From Agroathelia rolfsii (taxonomy: Eukaryota; Basidiomycota; Agaricomycetes; Amylocorticiales; Amylocorticiaceae), in NCBI GenBank assembly GCA_018343915.1, contig JABRWF010000007.1, positions 1,674,001 to 1,738,000 of the forward strand: a DNA stretch of 64,000 nt. Direction: 5' to 3'. How positions within the stretch are numbered: the stretch's first letter is position 1; each line of letters begins with the position of its first letter. The position numbers and the translations under genes are program-made. Below are positions 11,336-22,243 of the stretch, one piece after another. The notes beneath the pieces were generated by a model. It was given only the letters and a program-made list of their open reading frames with translations, was not told the DNA's origin and ran no database searches.

Positions 11336-13518
11336 TGAACAAAGGACATTACGTTTACTGTTACGAATCTTCCATGATGACAATAATTTCTGGGGCTAGT
11401 CTGGCGATTCAACTCACGCACTGCGCGCTACCTTTATATAGGATTTGTAATAATGATTCAACTTGTTTAGACTTCTCGAGTAATCGTTCTATTCCACCAT
11501 GCTAATACACGAGGACAGAACGAAGTTCGCATACATATCATCGAGCACCTACACAAAGCTCACTACGAGCATTGAACACTATTGCTTTGATATCACACTA
11601 GTATGGATCTTGTGCATGTATCGTAATTGAATTGCACAATGAATCAAGGTCAAGTGTGTCTGCAAACCAAAGCTATATGTGCCATAAATTATAAAATGTA
11701 TGATGATTGATACAAGTTTCAAAACAATTAGTAATACAAACATAACCTTTAACTAATGTGGTCAAAGAGGGGTGTACGATCATGGGTTTCTCATCGAGAC
11801 CTGTTGAAAGCGATCCAAAGGCATTGTTTGCCGTCTCTCTGAAGCTCTTTTGCGGAACCAGGGCATACAGTAAGTTCGTCGGGTCGAAACAACCTAAGTA
11901 GCCGACAACCATTTGGAGCGTTTCCAGAACATCTGCATTGCAAAGCACATTCCACCATTACTGAAATGTTCAGAGTGTGAAACTAAGCCGCCTGAGTAGG
12001 CTAAGATCGGATTCCTGCAAGCAAAGCAATGTCATCCGTGCAGGCGCGATATATTTTCCCGTGTGGTGAAACTACAATAATGTACCGTCGACGTAATCGT
12101 ATACACAGGTGTAACTGTGGTGAGACGAACCACAGAGCATAAATGTTTCGGTGGCGTTTTTGGCGAAATTGCAGAACGGCAGAGGTCAAAAGACCGGTGA
12201 CTACTGTTTCATCTTTTGTCGTGGTCTTGAGTACCATTCTCTTCACTTTCGGAAGCACCGCGTGAAGCACACGCAGCTTTGTAAGCGTTGTCCCAGTCTG
12301 ATCCAGAGGTAGATGTTCAAGCGTATGCAGTGGTAGTGTGGTCGATATGGCGTCCATTGGTGAATCCTGAATATTATCGGAAACGAGATTGAACAGTGCT
12401 ACTGCCTAGAGATTAGACGATCTCTTCAAAACATCGAACATCTGTTTCACCCAGGGGTTTGAGCGGGATCGAGATTGCCGATGACTCGAAGGCAGGCAAG
12501 GTTACTCTATTTGACCTGGTTGTATGTGATTGAGATTTTTCCAGCCGGGAGGGTGATGATAGCATGGCGCACCACATTATGTATTTGGATAGGATTTACG
12601 TCAACTGTGCTTGGAAAGGCATGTTTTTATCAAGATATTGGTATTGACAGATTCTTCTTCAACTTTTAAACCCTTGGCATGTGCGTCAGAATCAACGGCC
12701 GAAAGAGCGAATTAGAAGCATACGACGAACCACCCTTCTGCCAAGCACAATAGGGAAGTCTCTGGATCTTCCTAAAAATGCTCGTATCCTATCGAAGTGT
12801 ACTGGGCAGTCGTTGACCCAGAGAGATGGGTCGGAAAATGCGACAGAACGCCAGTAGTTGTACGTATGTATCGTACAGCAAATTCAGGTATTATCAGGCT
12901 TCTCCTTAAGCCTGAATGAATCGATATATTAGTAAATACGGAGGGCGATATATAGTGTTTTCCACGTGAAGGAATATATTGGGTGGGAGTTTTCCATTGA
13001 TGTGTACCTTCAGGTTGCGGTATCTCTTGGCAGCGCACACTTGATCCGGTAGTTTGGAAATACGACAATAAGATTCTGTTCAAGTCATGGATAACTTAAA
13101 GATGATATAGAGTGGTTTTGCATTGTCTGCTTCATTCTCAGGTGTCGACTCTGGAAATAGATTAAGATATAGTAGATGACAATATGATTTATGAAAGACT
13201 GACGAGTTGATTGCGCGTCAATTATGCTTGATCAAAATTGACTGGGTATAAAATAATCTGAAGGCTTGGTCGATGGTGGCTGGAGGGACTGGCAGCTCAA
13301 TCTCAAGTGGTGTTGCACAAAGAACTTACTCACAAGATTAGCACGTGACATCATGACGCATCACACACACGGGGTGACTGAATGTGTGACTTCGATCATG
13401 AGTATCACAACTCGCGCCTAGTCACGTCACGTGAAGTATCTGGCGTGACTGCTGCATGTAATTTATCTTCAAGTTTCGACTTCATCTTTCTGTTTCTCGG
13501 ATATTGATCAACCCAGAG
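11336..13518. other. 2.2-kb stretch without a certain gene
   Basis: Stops are frequent in all frames. Only the minus-strand fragments at about 11.67-12.4 kb look coding (listed separately). Close to the nse1 start, 13340-13440 is rich in CACGTG/TCACGT-like elements (ctagtcacgtcacgtgaag near 13420), a plausible promoter. Nothing else is recognised. Confidence 0.4.
11673..12397 (-). pseudogene. Possible F-box/LRR-like gene fragment
   Basis: Two minus-strand pieces have coding-like composition. Upstream is ALFNLVSDNIQ, then LPLHTLEHLPLDQTG and LRVLHAVLPKVKRMVL (about 12397-12250), and downstream VLETLQMVVGYLGCFDPTN (about 11935-11875). The TLPLHTLEHLxLD and LRVLHxxLPxVxRL pattern resembles the leucine-rich half of Agaricomycete F-box proteins. 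I could not find a splice pattern giving one continuous frame, and no F-box start was found upstream. It may be a decayed copy or a gene whose other exons I missed. The family call is from memory of the pattern only. Confidence 0.25.
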
Positions 13519-14781
13519 ATGGTGTCTTCCCCCTCCGATGTCCAGCGCCTTTTCCTTCAGGCTGTACTTTCTCGAGGCGTCATGACAGACACATTAGCGA
13601 AGGTGATATATGCCAAGTGCGTTGACGCGGTCAAAGGTTCTTGGGCCTATTTAGGATCTCGTGAGCAGATGATGGAAATTGCTTAATAGCCTCGAATGAT
13701 ACATTGGTTATACCTGATCTACCTTACATCGACTTTGTGCACAACGTTAATGAAAGTATTGACATCTTGGACCTGGAATTCCGTGGCATCACAGACGAGA
13801 CATCGGGTCAGCTTATGTATGCATTAGTGAGATGAAATACAATATACTCTCCTGTCAGACCATTTCAATTCATAATCATGCCTACCCTATAGGTAAACCG
13901 TAAAGACGATGAGGTATCCCAATTGGCTACGGAGTATTCTCCAGCCGAAATATCTCTATACAAGGCCATCGTACGTGAGAGTAGCCCACTCGACTGACCT
14001 TCTACAATTTCTCAGTACCCCACAGGTGGAGCAAATCATGCTAGCGCCTAAAGAAGCATATTCAATGTCCTCGATTGCCGCTCTACGCGAGGTTAATCAT
14101 CTCAAGACGCACATGTCCAAGGCGCAGGCAGAAATCGTTATCGGCAGTTTCGTAGCCAAGGGATGGCTCTCGAAAAGCAAGTACGTGCGACAATCGTCGA
14201 TCTGCTCTTGTCCATGGGTTGAAGCTCGAATAGACGCGGTCGTTACTCATTATCCTCACGGGCAATCCTTGAATTACAATCATACCTAAAGTCCACATAC
14301 CCTGATGAGATATTAGAGTGCACCGTTTGTAAGGAAGTGGGAAATCGTTTATTCTGTCTGCACTCAACCTGCTACTTACTAACGGCAAATACAGATGCTG
14401 ACACGTGGTGTAGCGTGCTCGAATACGAATTGTTCAATCCGCGTGCATTATCATTGCTATCGTAAACTAATTGCAAGGACAAGGCCCAATTGTCCTGCTT
14501 GTTCCACCCCTTGGCCAAAGGATCCCAATTCTCGGGATACGGCTGTAGCCTCTTTGATCCCTGTCGGAGAAGAGGCGGTGCCAGATGGACGGGAAGTACC
14601 CAGGGTAGTAAAGGATAGGGGCGGGGAAGATAGCGAAGATAATGAGGAAGACGAAGAGGTGGACGAGGAAGAGGCCAGTCAACCGAGGGCGACCCAAAGC
14701 AAGAACAGAGCAATGAAGAGCGAGAAAAAAGGAAAGGGCAAGAAGCGTGCAAATGAAGATTCCGAAGAGGAAGACGATTGA
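13519..14781 (+). CDS. NSE1: SMC5/6 complex subunit Nse1 (RING-like E3)
   Basis: Non-SMC element 1, a nuclear RING-type subunit of the Smc5/6 complex in DNA repair. Six exons (13519-13636, 13690-13826, 13893-13970, 14026-14180, 14234-14336, 14395-14781) give 325 aa. The winged-helix part carries VQRLFLQAVLSRGVM, LEFRGITDETSG and YALVNRKDDEVSQLATEY, then AEIVIGSFVAKGWLSKSK, RGRYSLSSRAILEL and YLKSTYPDE. The zinc domain begins LECTVCKEML and continues ACSNTNCSIRVHYHCYRK to NCPACSTPWP, matching the Nse1 C4HC3-like pattern. The C-terminal tail is acidic then lysine-rich (KGKGKKRANEDSEEED), probably disordered. The gene ends 114 bp from the stop of the convergent AAA ATPase gene, so their 3' UTRs probably overlap. 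Confidence 0.92.
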
Positions 14782-14895
14782 CTTAAAAAGCAAGAAAGAG
14801 GTTTAAGATGATGTAAATGTCCCAGATGTCTGTTTCATTGTCCATGCACTATTATATTGTCTGATAGTATAGTCGACGCATATCTACCCAATCTA

Positions 14896-17800
14896 TTACC
14901 GTGACTCAAAGGCGCTAGTTGCGACTTTACCCTCGGCCTTGGATTTATCTTCCTGAATAAATCCAAAGTTTCCTTTACCCCAAACTTGTTTTTTCCTCTT
15001 GTCCTTGCGGCCTTCGCCAAACTCATCGTTCCACCGGCGCAGCTCTGCCAGGCTACCTAACGATTCTGATGATGATGGTGTAATTTCCTTGAGTGCTTTG
15101 GCAAAGTGGCGTAGACTGAGAGTGCGTTGAGCCGCTGGCTGCTCTGATGATTCACTGGCCAGAGAGGCAGATGTTTCTGCGGTTTCTGGCGACGATGGAG
15201 CAGAAGTTTGCTCGGCATTTGATTGGGATGCATGTGATACATTTTGAGCGGACGTCGAAGAGCTATCCGTGCTCGCCGAACTGGATACTTTCCAGGGAAC
15301 CTCTACTCGTTCCTTGACAGCATCCAATGCTGCAGAAACACACAAATCTACAGGATCAAATCGATTAGAGAACACAAAAAAGGGCCTGACTGATGTTACA
15401 TACGCTTCAGGTCGGATCCTGAGAAGCTTTCCGTGGACTTGGCAAGCCTTTGGAGGTCGAGATCGTCATCAAGAGCCTCATCTCGCAAAAGGATCTTAAG
15501 GATTTCTGGAAAAAAAGACGTCATTTTCGGCGCCGCTGGTGAATAAGAGTTATACTTACCTTCTCTCTCCTTTTCGCCAGGTAAATCGACCAACAGTCGC
15601 CTGGGCAATCTTCTCAATACAGCATCGTCCAGGTCAAATGGCCTATTTGTAGCCCCTATGACAACAACTCTATCATCCTTGGAGCTCTTGAGGCCGTCCA
15701 TCTCCTGCATGAACTCTGTAATCACACCACGGTGAGCAAAGGCGCCACCACTCTCCCGCGATGACATGCGGGCACCGAAGAGCGCGTCAATCTCGTCGAT
15801 GAAAACGACACAAGGGGAGAGACGACGAGCGAGGCTGAAAACAGCTTTTACAAGCTTCTCGCCCTCACCTACGTACTGTTGCCAACATATATTAGTGTCT
15901 TCGTAAATGTGCACGGAAGAATGTATAAATACCATATCCATGACATCCGACGGTGAGATGGTCAACATGCGACAGCCTGCCTCTTTCGCCAATGCACGAA
16001 CCACGAGAGTCTTTCCGGTTCCAGGAGGGCCTGAAAAGACGTAAACAATAATGCGGAAAAGTGGCCATGCTTCGACGCACCAAATAGCAAGCAACCTGTC
16101 ATTCCATGCTCCTTGAGAATGCCTTGTTGGAAAGCACTTGGATGTAGCAAGGGAAGAGAAACGATAGTTCGAACAGAATCGATGGTATGAGGAGGCAGGT
16201 GAACTTGGCCGAATGACGTTGGCATTGTCCCTAAACACAAGGGGTATAAGAAAGTTTGATTTTGTTGACCTGCAAGTCAAGAAAAGAGATAACTTACGAG
16301 AATCTACGATACACGACAGGAGCCTGGACTCGTGTTGATCGAGTTCAGGATCCGACTTAATCCTCTCGATCAACTCATCGGTTATTTCCTCAACAGTTTC
16401 CTCTTGAGATTCACCTTCCGCAGCATCCTCGGGAAGGGCGTGAACAGTCACTTTCTTTGACCAGCTCTTGCGGATATCGCTCGCAGATTTCTGAGCAGAC
16501 CATGCATCATAAACAGCCTCCCAAAAAATCATAGTTGGAATAAGCGAGGCTTCCTGCTGTTGTGCTCGCTGGGATGCAATGACGCTTCCTAGAGCACGAT
16601 CGGCGATATGACGAACGCCATTCCAAGGTTCGATATGATTGCCCCAGTCATCCCACATGGTCTTCTTGTTTGAAGGCGCCTCAGAAGATGCGGTTTCAGT
16701 AGCAGAAGGCTGGTTCTCCAACTCTTCGGGCGGGAAACAGCTACCTATCTCCATCCGGCCACCTATAGCGCCGACAGCCATACGCATAGTCAACTCGTTA
16801 ATTTCTCGTCGTCTAGACATACGATTCTCGCGTTCACGGTCCGGCTGTCGAGTCGACGGTACCAAGATTGAGGTACGATAGAACCGAGAGCTGGCCTCTG
16901 AATTACCAGAGCCTCGCTGGCTACCATCCATCTGCCCAAACAAGGATGCAATGGGAGCAGGCAAGCTACTTAGCGCGCTGTCACTGCCTATTGCCCTGAT
17001 TCTCGGACTGTCTTCTGAACTGCCGGATTCATCGCCAGCCAGGAGCGAGGGAAACTCATCGATCAGCAAAGTCTCCGATTTTTCCCATTTTCGAAGACGA
17101 TCACGAAGGCGCTTTTCTCGTGCCTTCTCAGATATCTCGTCCTCGCTCCAATCCGAATGCATGGGCCTAGCGATGTGCGAAGAGGGGGAAGAAGCAGAAT
17201 TTCGACTCATGAGAACGTTCATCATACCGGCGCTATTCGGTGCTTGAGACGTAGAGCTAGTAAGAGGGGGTGTCATGCCGAATATGATGGTGGTTGGATT
17301 GACGACTGGCGAGGAGGGCCGCGATATAGGCCCTTGGCGGTGTTGGCGCACTGCCGCGAGCAATGGTCCGTACCAAGTTGCGGAGGACGGCGCAAGGGTA
17401 GGGAAATCGCGGATGTATAGTATGCGTGGCCGGCCTGTTGATGAACCTGGTGGGTCGTTTGGATCACTCGGGATGTTGAGAAGCTGTTGGAAGAATGCTT
17501 TGAATTTGCTAGGCGAGTTGTCGTTCTTGTTAGAAGACGACAAGACACGCAAGCCTGCTCTTGATGGAGCCATCACATGCACGGAAATAGGTTGCGGTAC
17601 CATCGACCATCGATCATCTTCGTCCTCGTCAACTGAAGAGTTTACACGCGCGGAACGCGATGGAGGGTGATACGATGGGAAATGCAACGGATTCCGCGGT
17701 AGGTGAAATTGGCTAGCAGCTGATATGCATAAATAATCAGTGTAAATGCAATGGATTCATGTATTTTAGCATACCCAAGCTAAAGTGACCCCATTCTCCC

Positions 17801-18444
17801 GCCGACAACTGCACAGCGTCGACCACAATGACCTCCGAACCTGTTCGATGCGCCAACTCCCGAACAGTTGCATCAATAATGTAATCACCACCCTCTATTG
17901 GACAGCAAAGGGCCAGCGTGGGCTCAGCAAGTGGCTCAGAGGTCGTGGAGTATGTGGCCCGGTGCTGTGTCTGTGGATGCATGGCAATGTGCAAATTGTT
18001 CAGCGCCTCTTCCAGTAGCTCTGGAGGGGGTAATGCCGCTGAATGGGCATCAGCGTCCATGTTTTCGACATCTCCTGGCTTCCATAGGATATCTAGCTCC
18101 TTAGGCAATGGCAGAGTAAGGTCTTTGTAAGAAGTGCTGACGGACGAAGCTCTTCTACGAGATTTCAACTCCGGCTCCTCTGTAGGAGGGACCGGGGCTT
18201 CTGGAGACTCTGGACCATCTGGTGGCGATCCGGCCGTAGGACTACTACCCTCTGCATCAGACTGAGCGGAGGAAACAAGGTGTCGGGATATACGGCTTGA
18301 TGTAGGCAGAGAAGACGGGGTATCTCGGCGAGCGCAGCGCAAAGTAGAACGAACACTCAGTTGCTCAAATCTGGGACGATTCGTGTAAGCAGAAGACGCC
18401 TTGAGGAGCGACCGAGAGCGTCGAAAGAGATTTTGAGAGCGCAT
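14896..18444 (-). CDS. Mitochondrial AAA ATPase of the Msp1/ATAD1-like group
   Basis: Seven exons (18444-17775, 17719-16298, 16230-16081, 16030-15933, 15875-15560, 15505-15404, 15347-14896) give 1069 aa. The first residues (MRSQNLFRRSRSLLKASS) are Arg/Ser-rich without acids, like a mitochondrial presequence. The AAA module is C-terminal: HLPPHTIDSVRTIVSLPLL, FGPPGTGKT (Walker A, split by an intron), VVFIDEIDALF (Walker B), VVVIGATNRPFDLDDAVL and LRRLPRRLLVDLPG with arginine fingers. The last part (ESFSGSDLKHLCVSAALDAV, then LRHFAKALKEITPS) is the alpha-helical lid typical of Msp1/katanin-type ATPases. The roughly 700 residues before it are mostly low complexity, with a folded-looking piece around LIPTMIFWEAVYDAWSA. 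Msp1 relatives extract misplaced membrane proteins; this protein is far larger than Msp1 (about 360 aa), so the exact role is open. Confidence 0.88.
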
Positions 18445-18668
18445 GGAAGCAGGAGACACGAGAGGAATGCCTGCTTTGTGACCATTATTGCATCTTGGCC
18501 TGCCAGTGATCGGCCATTCGGACTTTATTTCTCGAATGAGACTCGCACACCACAGCACTTGCGAATACAAAAATATCAAAAAAGCGAGCACATAATGCAT
18601 CAATTATTCAGAAATAAAGTGTCTATGTATGCATATTATAATAGCGTAGCAACAGTACTATCATTCCA

Positions 18669-19772
18669 CTACAACTCTTCATGCTCGGTGACGGGCGTCA
18701 TGACCGGTTTCTCATGCAGCTTTGCCTGTCTCTCCACTAAATCAGCACCAACAAGGATCTTGGATCCCTTCCAGAGCTGGACCATATTGATAACGTTCTT
18801 CACGAAAAATATGGGGAATGTGACCACGGCCATGAGGTGAGCCCAGGTCATACTGGCCACGAAGGAAGATATAAACCAGGGGAGGAACGCGAAGTACGGA
18901 AGACCGAGCGGTGTCTCGACCCATTTGATGAGGTAGAGCGCAACGAAGAAGAGCTCGTTGCCGGCACACATGATAAACAAAGTTCGCTATAAGGGTTGTT
19001 AGAGGGATTATACTGGAAATATAGAGACCTGCAGGAGAACATACAGAATCATTGTAGTAAAGCCACAGAATTCGGCTAACGTCCGCTGTAATAAGCTTAT
19101 GGCTCTTGGCACCGGTTGTTAGAGTTCTATGTCATTCGCTCAGTATACAGAGCTAAGAGAATGCTGGTACACTGTCTTACCCGACCATGTGCATATAGTG
19201 ACTACTGAAGTCCAGGGAGATTAGGAATTGGAAGAGTAACGACCACTTAGGATATGCAGAGGCTAGGTAGCACAGCAGACATGATGTTGCGCATCTGTAA
19301 GAAAGAGGCGTGTCAATCAGCGTCAAGGCTATTGTCAGTGGGTGCAACACTGACCTGTCGGTGACCATATCAAGTACAGCACCAAATTTCGATGTCTGAC
19401 CAAGCTTTCTAGCGGCATAGCCATCAAAGGCATCCAACAACGACGATATACCATACGCTATAGTAGAGGCCTTGGGGTGATATGGCATGTAGTACAGGGA
19501 TATGGCAGCGAAGATGACTCTTGAATATCCTGCACAATAGCTAATTGAGACACTGTAAGACACAGAAACAGAGCCGACATACCGATTAGGTTTGGTACAA
19601 AAAGGAATACATTTTCAGAGTATGTCTGTGCTGTGGCAAGATCGAGGGCTTCCTTGGCTTCAACCACGTCGACAGACGGGCGTCGCTTTCTCAAAGTTTT
19701 CGAAGCAGGCTTAGCTGAAAGTGCGTCGGGTCGTCCTCGAGGCGGCATGAGAGGCGCAGACTCGTTCAGCAT
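18669..19772 (-). CDS. PIS1: CDP-diacylglycerol-inositol 3-phosphatidyltransferase (PI synthase)
   Basis: Makes phosphatidylinositol from CDP-diacylglycerol and myo-inositol in the ER. Five exons (19772-19583, 19529-19355, 19294-19181, 19126-19045, 18986-18669) give 292 aa. The CDP-alcohol phosphotransferase motif is intact: DAFDGYAARKLGQTSKFGAV followed by LDMVTDR. Before it is ENVFLFVPNLIGYSRVI, and after it HYMHMVGTLTTGAKSHK and SRILWLYYNDSRTLF, the PI synthase hallmarks. Several membrane helices follow (ELFFVALYLI, WAHLMAVVTFPIFF). The N-terminal 50 residues (PPRGRPDALSAKPASKTLRK) are an added polar extension compared with the roughly 220-aa yeast enzyme. It reads in the same direction as the upstream syntaxin gene, whose stop is 304 bp away. 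Confidence 0.95.
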
Positions 19773-20075
19773 GAAAAATAATAGCCCAGAGGGTAAAGAT
19801 AACGAGGAAAGAGGTGGTTAAGGAGCGAACAGGCGCAGGAGGCAGCCGTTCGAGGGCCGAGCGTGATTGGACCGATATTGGTCATACATTCGTACGTCAC
19901 TCTTCTCAGTCCACGGCAAAAAAAAGTAAACATCATCAATTCGATATATGAACAAAAGAAAGAAAGATAAAATAGGTACTAGTAAAATTCCTGAAAGGTG
20001 TGGTATAATGGCTAAAAGAAAAAGGAAAACACTACGTAATGCAACACATAAATTAAACAAGTTAAATGATATTGT

Positions 20076-21418
20076 TCAAGCGCTGGATGACTTCTTCGTG
20101 GAATTATTGTGGGGTATGACAACGCCAAAGTAGATTCCAAGCACTATAGCGATGATAGCAATGATTGTGAAAGTGATCCAGAAACAAACCCATCTTAGTC
20201 TGCGAGCACGTCGAGCCGACACAACAGCCTTTTCGGTATGTCCAAGACTGCCATTCCAATAAGTTTCCTGAATAATCAAGTGTCTGGAACGGGACTTACG
20301 CAACGTTAGTGTCCATCTCAACCTTTGCGGCATTGGCCTCCGCCGCATCAATCGTTTCTCCTTGTTGCTCAACCAAAACACTCATCTGGATTGTATGAAG
20401 TCAGAAAAAAAGGACTGCGTTGATATGGAAGTGCACCAACGTCTTGAATCAGCTGTGCAAGCTCTGCAAAGGTTTCCTCAATTTTTCGGATATCCTGGTG
20501 ACGCTCTTGGACATCACGGTATGCAGATCGTGCTTGCTCGTATGATGTTGAGCTTGAAAGCTGTAGGGCTATGTGTTAGAGCACAATACGGTTACATTAC
20601 AAAGTTAACTTACAGCTTGGGCAAATACTTGGTCACCCTCGTCTCCTGCAACGACAGCATTGATTTCATCCTGTGTAGCATCAGGCTTCACTGTTCGAGA
20701 CAAAAAGTCAACAGCGGTTTACGACGAAATGACAGTAAACACCAACCTATTTTAAATTGCCGGGCAACCCGTTCTTTATATTTCGCACGGTAATCGGCTT
20801 CAACTGTCTGGTATCTTTGTAGAGACTTGACAAATCTTTCGCGTAAAAACTCAGTCTGAAACAGATTAATAAAAATGACATCCATGTGAAAATTGAGAGG
20901 AAACTAACTCGTTCTCTGCGTTGGTTGACCGTTGTGCCAGGATAGGTATTCAATCCCTGTATTCTCGTACGGATAGTATTTCCCAATCCTCTTGTCTCCG
21001 CAACTAGTTCGTCTAGTTCTGCAGCAGCTTTGTGGTTGGTAGACAAGTCTGCAACATTGAGAGAGCGGGAATGTAGGTTCGAGATGTTAGTCACATTGTT
21101 ATCAAATCGTTGTATATCATCTTGGATTGATGCAGCCTGAAAATTGGTTGTAGTCAGCAGCGGCTCAGAAGCACTGAAACGCGATCACTACCTCTGAGTA
21201 GAAGCCGTTCAAGCCTGAATCGTGATAGCCATTCCCATCAGGACCCTGTTCGAGGTCAGCCTGGTGATTGACTGGGGTCAATTCATGGCCTTCTTGGGTG
21301 CCAACATTCTGCTGACGCTGATTCTACATGAATAATGTTAAACGGGTTTTATTCAGCAGAGTACAACATTCGAAGGGCACACCCTAAACGCGGCAAGACG
21401 ATCGTTTCTCCCAGACAT
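20076..21418 (-). CDS. SSO1: Plasma-membrane syntaxin (Qa-SNARE, Sso1/2 type)
   Basis: t-SNARE for fusion of secretory vesicles at the plasma membrane. Eight exons (21418-21383, 21323-21192, 21136-20909, 20855-20747, 20690-20614, 20560-20441, 20385-20300, 20247-20076) give 319 aa. The Habc domain runs from IQDDIQRFDNNVTNISNLHS through NHKAAAELDELVAETR and YPGTTVNQRRERTEFL. The SNARE helix holds RHQDIRKIEETFAELAQLIQ and MSVLVEQQGETIDAAEANAA, with the zero-layer glutamine in LVEQQGE. A basic juxtamembrane patch (SARRARRLRW) precedes one C-terminal membrane anchor (VCFWITFTIIAIIAIVLGIY). A short polar tail ends the protein. The 12-codon first exon is small but needed for the only suitable ATG. 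Confidence 0.94.
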
Positions 21419-22243
21419 GGCGGATTTCGTTCAAAGGTTCTCTAGGGGTGAAAAAGAGGTAGCGCAGACACGGTGATAATCGGCCGCTAGAGAAAAGCCG
21501 TTTATGTATATGAGCGAAACCGCAGCAAGTAGAGTGCAGTGCCCCTTTGAATACGACCACTGGCAGTTAGCAGCGCCTCGAGAGTATGGTGTCACTCCAA
21601 CCCGTTCCGGGGGTCCAGGTACAAGAGGGTCACGTCACTTTATGACCCCGTGAATAGTAATTCAACATCGCCTCAAGTCATTTGTGGGGTCCATATACTA
21701 ATCGGGGCAACTGAATGATGTCACACTATCACGTTCTCGTTTTGAAGCTTGGACAACCACGATGAGAACACGAGCTATGGCACTGGCAATTGCATGTGAT
21801 GGGCTCCTGCTACATATATTACTATAGTGCATGGATCACAATTAAAGTTTGCCTACAAACAGTTCTCCCTTGCTCTGGTGTCAGAATCTGTCGAGGCGGT
21901 CAATAACAGTTCCTGTAGACGGCTTTCACCCAATATATGCCATGTAAATGCACAACCTCTTGCAGTGAAAAGCAATACATCTCCACGCATATACGGGTTG
22001 CTCTTCAAAGTTTTTGCTCCTATGGTGGCATGAGATGCTCATATAAAAGCCCTTCGGTTGATTCAGAGGACAAAAACCACCAGCCAACGACTCGTAGCAA
22101 GCTCTCTCCGCATTACTCGCACTACTAATCTTGGCGGAGCTGCCAAAGATGTCATTGTTGCAAAGATTTGTATAGGTTGCAGCCCTGAAATAATACATAT
22201 TATCCTGGACTAATTAGGAGATGGGTGGAACTGTACTTTTACC
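21419..22243. other. Divergent intergenic region
   Basis: Separates the syntaxin start (-) from the decayed reductase copy (+). Holds tctcacgtca-like elements near 21630. The missing N-terminal exons of the reductase copy were looked for here and not found. No gene seen. Confidence 0.45.

Noticed and set aside
16639..17670. Several plus-strand ORFs of 80-131 codons
   Set aside because: They are antisense to a continuous, frame-consistent exon of the AAA ATPase gene and show no family pattern.
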